This document shows, in pieces, positions 61,772 to 64,000 of a stretch of 64,000 nucleotides of DNA. The DNA is from an uncultured Draconibacterium sp. Its GTDB lineage: Bacteria > Bacteroidota > Bacteroidia > Bacteroidales > Prolixibacteraceae. The position numbers were made by a program, and so were the translations under genes. Position 1 is the first letter of the stretch. Each line of letters opens with the position of its first letter. Below the pieces are notes generated by a model, which saw only the letters and a list, made by a program, of their open reading frames with translations, did no database searches and had not been told where the DNA came from. The DNA is taken from assembly GCF_963677575.1 (NCBI RefSeq), contig NZ_OY782038.1, forward strand, positions 1,674,001 to 1,738,000, given 5' to 3'.

Positions 61772-63523
61772 CTAGAACTCAGTCTCCATATCGTATGTAA
61801 CAGGTCCATTACTATAATTAGTGCTAGCTAACCAACGGGCAGAATATCCTATATCCTTAGCCGGCATATTGGTTTGAGGTTTTTGAGATTGTTCTTCATC
61901 CAATGAATCCTTTTCAAACGAAGGTTTGTAATCGGGATGATTAATATAACCATCGGCATATTTTGTGAAGAGAAGCATCTGCAATTCTTTCCAGTCTTTT
62001 AGAACATCATTAATGTTATCCTTACTATGCTCTGTAATGGTTTCTATTACCTCAGCAACTTCTCCTGAAACTTCATCCCAATCCTCAATCCTGTTTTGCG
62101 ATTGTTTTTCCAACATTTGCTGAAGCGGAAGGATATCGACTTTTGTCATGCGTTCCCAATTCAACCTGGCATACGCACCAACTAGGTTGAAAATCCACCA
62201 TGCTTTTTCGGCATCATACTTTTGGGGATCGATTTGAGTATAAGACTCTGGGATAAAAGTGGCTTTTGATGGGATTGGTACAAAACAAGTGGTATATGAT
62301 ACATCGGCACCAAACCAGCAGATACCTTTGGTTGCCTCGGGAGCCATAGGCCGAACCTGGTTCACGTAAGTATACCCCTGATAGAAAACCGAAATTGAAC
62401 GTTCCCAGGCACCAAAATATTTACGATTTGCACCCGACATATTATTTTGCAAAGGGTCGTATTTACCAACAAATCGATGAGGATCGCCATAAGGACCGGC
62501 CGCTGTTCCTTTGGTTAAATCAAATTCTGTGCCTTCGTAGTGGTCGCGGTATAAACCGAACACCTGTTCTAATGTTAGTTTGTTTTTTGGTTTAATGCTG
62601 AAAGGATATTCAGTTGTGTATCCATCTTCAACCCAAGGGCTCAGACCCCAATCCGGGTTCACGCGATCCTGAATACGCCAAACCCTTCGTAATGAATAAT
62701 AAGGATGTGCATATTCGCCCGGACTAATTGCTTTGAGCCAATCAACCTCGGTTGCGTCATCTTCAATTACTCCAATTTTCTCTAATCCGGGAAAAAGAAA
62801 TTTCGAGTAATAGATATCGATATTCTTTTCTTCATCAACATAGTGATTCCCCTTACTCTTAACCACAGTTCGAATTCTGAACTCATTGGCCGCAACAAAC
62901 ATTTCACCATCAGGCACTTTTTGTGCCACCCATACTGAATGGTTTTCGTCATCGTCGATGGCACACATTTCAAATACAAATGCTTCATCCTGATCAGCAA
63001 CCAAAAGAGTTTCTCCGGTTGAGTAGTAGCCATATTCTTCAATTAACTCGCCCATCAATTTCACTGCATTAATGGCTTTTTTGCATCGTTCGAGTGCAAT
63101 ACGCGATAATTCGGAACTGTAAAATATGCGTGATTGAACCAGATGGTCATCAGCATATTTCTGCGAAATTGCATCGGGTTGATAATTGGCAGCACAGGTA
63201 CATTCGCCAATCATCAGGTTATGTTCATTCATAATTCCGTAGTTACCATCGAAGTAGGCATACGTATGTTTAACTTGTGGTATTGCCCCCAACGCTTCGG
63301 TTGGTTGATAATCTTTTGTATAATATGGCGAATCTTTATCGGTGCTGGCGATTCGCGGATACGTGCAATTATCGCCATACACAGGTCGCATTTCCCCTTT
63401 AGTAAAATCTTGTGCAGGAATTCTCACGATTCGCTGATCCGACAATTCATTATCATCGGAATGGCTTACCATCATCGAACCATCGGCGGTGGCACCTTTG
63501 GTAATTATCATTGTAGTACACAT
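61772..63523 (-). CDS. C69-family dipeptidase-like Ntn hydrolase
   Basis: 583 residues. It starts MCTTMIITKGATADGSMMVSHSDDNE: after Met removal Cys2 is the nucleophile of the C69 Ntn fold. Further marks: LGAIPQVKHTYAYFDGNYGIMNEHNLMIGECTC near 77-109 and ETLLVADQDEAFVFEMC near 160-176. No signal. Family members are dipeptidases or acylaminoacid-releasing enzymes. In this operon it could act on peptides freed by the amidase. Confidence 0.88.
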   Translation of the reverse strand: MCTTMIITKGATADGSMMVSHSDDNELSDQRIVRIPAQDFTKGEMRPVYGDNCTYPRIASTDKDSPYYTKDYQPTEALGAIPQVKHTYAYFDGNYGIMNEHNLMIGECTCAANYQPDAISQKYADDHLVQSRIFYSSELSRIALERCKKAINAVKLMGELIEEYGYYSTGETLLVADQDEAFVFEMCAIDDDENHSVWVAQKVPDGEMFVAANEFRIRTVVKSKGNHYVDEEKNIDIYYSKFLFPGLEKIGVIEDDATEVDWLKAISPGEYAHPYYSLRRVWRIQDRVNPDWGLSPWVEDGYTTEYPFSIKPKNKLTLEQVFGLYRDHYEGTEFDLTKGTAAGPYGDPHRFVGKYDPLQNNMSGANRKYFGAWERSISVFYQGYTYVNQVRPMAPEATKGICWFGADVSYTTCFVPIPSKATFIPESYTQIDPQKYDAEKAWWIFNLVGAYARLNWERMTKVDILPLQQMLEKQSQNRIEDWDEVSGEVAEVIETITEHSKDNINDVLKDWKELQMLLFTKYADGYINHPDYKPSFEKDSLDEEQSQKPQTNMPAKDIGYSARWLASTNYSNGPVTYDMETEF

Positions 63524-63571
63524 ATTTGTATTTTTTTGGTGTTTATATTCTTATTTATAAAAACAAGTAGA

Positions 63572-63961
63572 TCAACCATTCCATACTTCGCCGTTAATAA
63601 ACACATAACCGGGATTTCCAACGTGAGTATGAATGAAGACATATTTAGGGTCGATGCCGGTTCCTTTGCTTAGTTCAGCACCTACGATTTCCATTATTAC
63701 CGCAACCTTTTCTTTAGAGAAAACTGTGTTCACATATAAATCAACAAATACAGGGATTTCTACTAACCCGGGATCATATTCAACATATGCTTCCAGTTTG
63801 TGAACTACACAGTCCTGCGTTTGCCATATGCATGTAGCCATGTTTTCGGGCATTAATTCTTTTCCTTCAAATTCATATGTGTAAAGAGCATTTTCTACAC
63901 TTTTCATTATTTCAGCTTTATTCAGGCTATTTGGTAATGTCGATATTTTAATAAATGGCAT
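63572..63961 (-). CDS. Tautomerase-superfamily-like protein
   Basis: 129 residues beginning MPFIKIST; Pro2 would become the catalytic N-terminal base. The C-terminal IDPKYVFIHTHVGNPGYVFINGEVWNG has the 4-oxalocrotonate-tautomerase/MIF-type end. It is the first gene visible in the operon, only 39 bases from the window edge, so upstream genes may belong to it. Substrate unknown. Confidence 0.78.
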   Translation of the reverse strand: MPFIKISTLPNSLNKAEIMKSVENALYTYEFEGKELMPENMATCIWQTQDCVVHKLEAYVEYDPGLVEIPVFVDLYVNTVFSKEKVAVIMEIVGAELSKGTGIDPKYVFIHTHVGNPGYVFINGEVWNG

Positions 63962-64000
63962 AGTTTACATTTGTTAGTTATTCGTTTCGTTAAGTTGTCC

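Overview
The window reads as chromosome of a marine-type Bacteroidota, most likely Marinilabiliales/Prolixibacteraceae. This rests on a type IX secretion sorting domain, TAnnTTTG-type -7 boxes, GH92 mannosidases, many SpI/SpII exported proteins, a eukaryote-type citrate synthase, and an OadGAB sodium pump whose alpha subunit carries its own biotin domain. No rRNA or taxonomic marker is present, so the family is an inference. Positions are window coordinates.

Layout. 1-2220: the end of icd and a complete gltA (TCA cycle), closed by a strong terminator. 2241-5873: an AT-rich, translationally coupled three-gene minus-strand operon (HIT protein, small membrane protein, double ATP-grasp/MazG-like fusion), probably acquired and one of two candidates for an undescribed system. 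5874-9706: a repeat-rich stretch (dispersed palindromic repeats and a 12-unit 21-bp phased array) around a minus-strand envelope trio (TlpA-like, lipoprotein, beta-barrel). 9707-12193: methyltransferase, sulfide:quinone oxidoreductase-like flavoprotein and a 54-aa companion. 12615-23346: an inserted operon with a 2,700-aa repeat adhesin carrying a T9SS tail, an outer-membrane barrel and a GH26-like protein that appears to have lost both catalytic glutamates. This block is sandwiched between truncated, diverged copies of the flanking SQR and nitroreductase genes, as expected from single-crossover integration. 24073-27821: DUF1080 protein, nitroreductase, pirin, YceI and a Crp-family regulator. 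27879-33690: GH18 plus two GH92 enzymes, a small N-glycan/mannan set. 33939-36506: hybrid histidine kinase. 37874-41355: oadB, oadA and oadG (Na+-pumping oxaloacetate decarboxylase). 41953-46251: cold-shock protein, NYN/LOTUS RNA-binding protein and a SNF2 helicase. 46414-56795: mixed housekeeping and envelope genes, with a second 21-bp-period array at 51148-51345. 56968: tRNA-Pro(GGG). 57107-58350: decayed DNA with a phosphatidylserine-decarboxylase-like gene fragment. 58371-63961: an eight-gene minus-strand operon built around DUF2589 proteins with a cell-wall amidase, a LysM membrane protein, a C69 peptidase and a tautomerase-like protein. This is the second candidate for an undescribed system.

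How the parts fit: central carbon metabolism (icd, gltA, oadGAB) forms the conserved backbone. Accessory DNA lies in three places: the HIT/ATP-grasp operon beside gltA, the adhesin block inside the SQR/nitroreductase locus, and the DUF2589 operon beyond the tRNA. All family names come from motif recognition by eye; no database search was possible.
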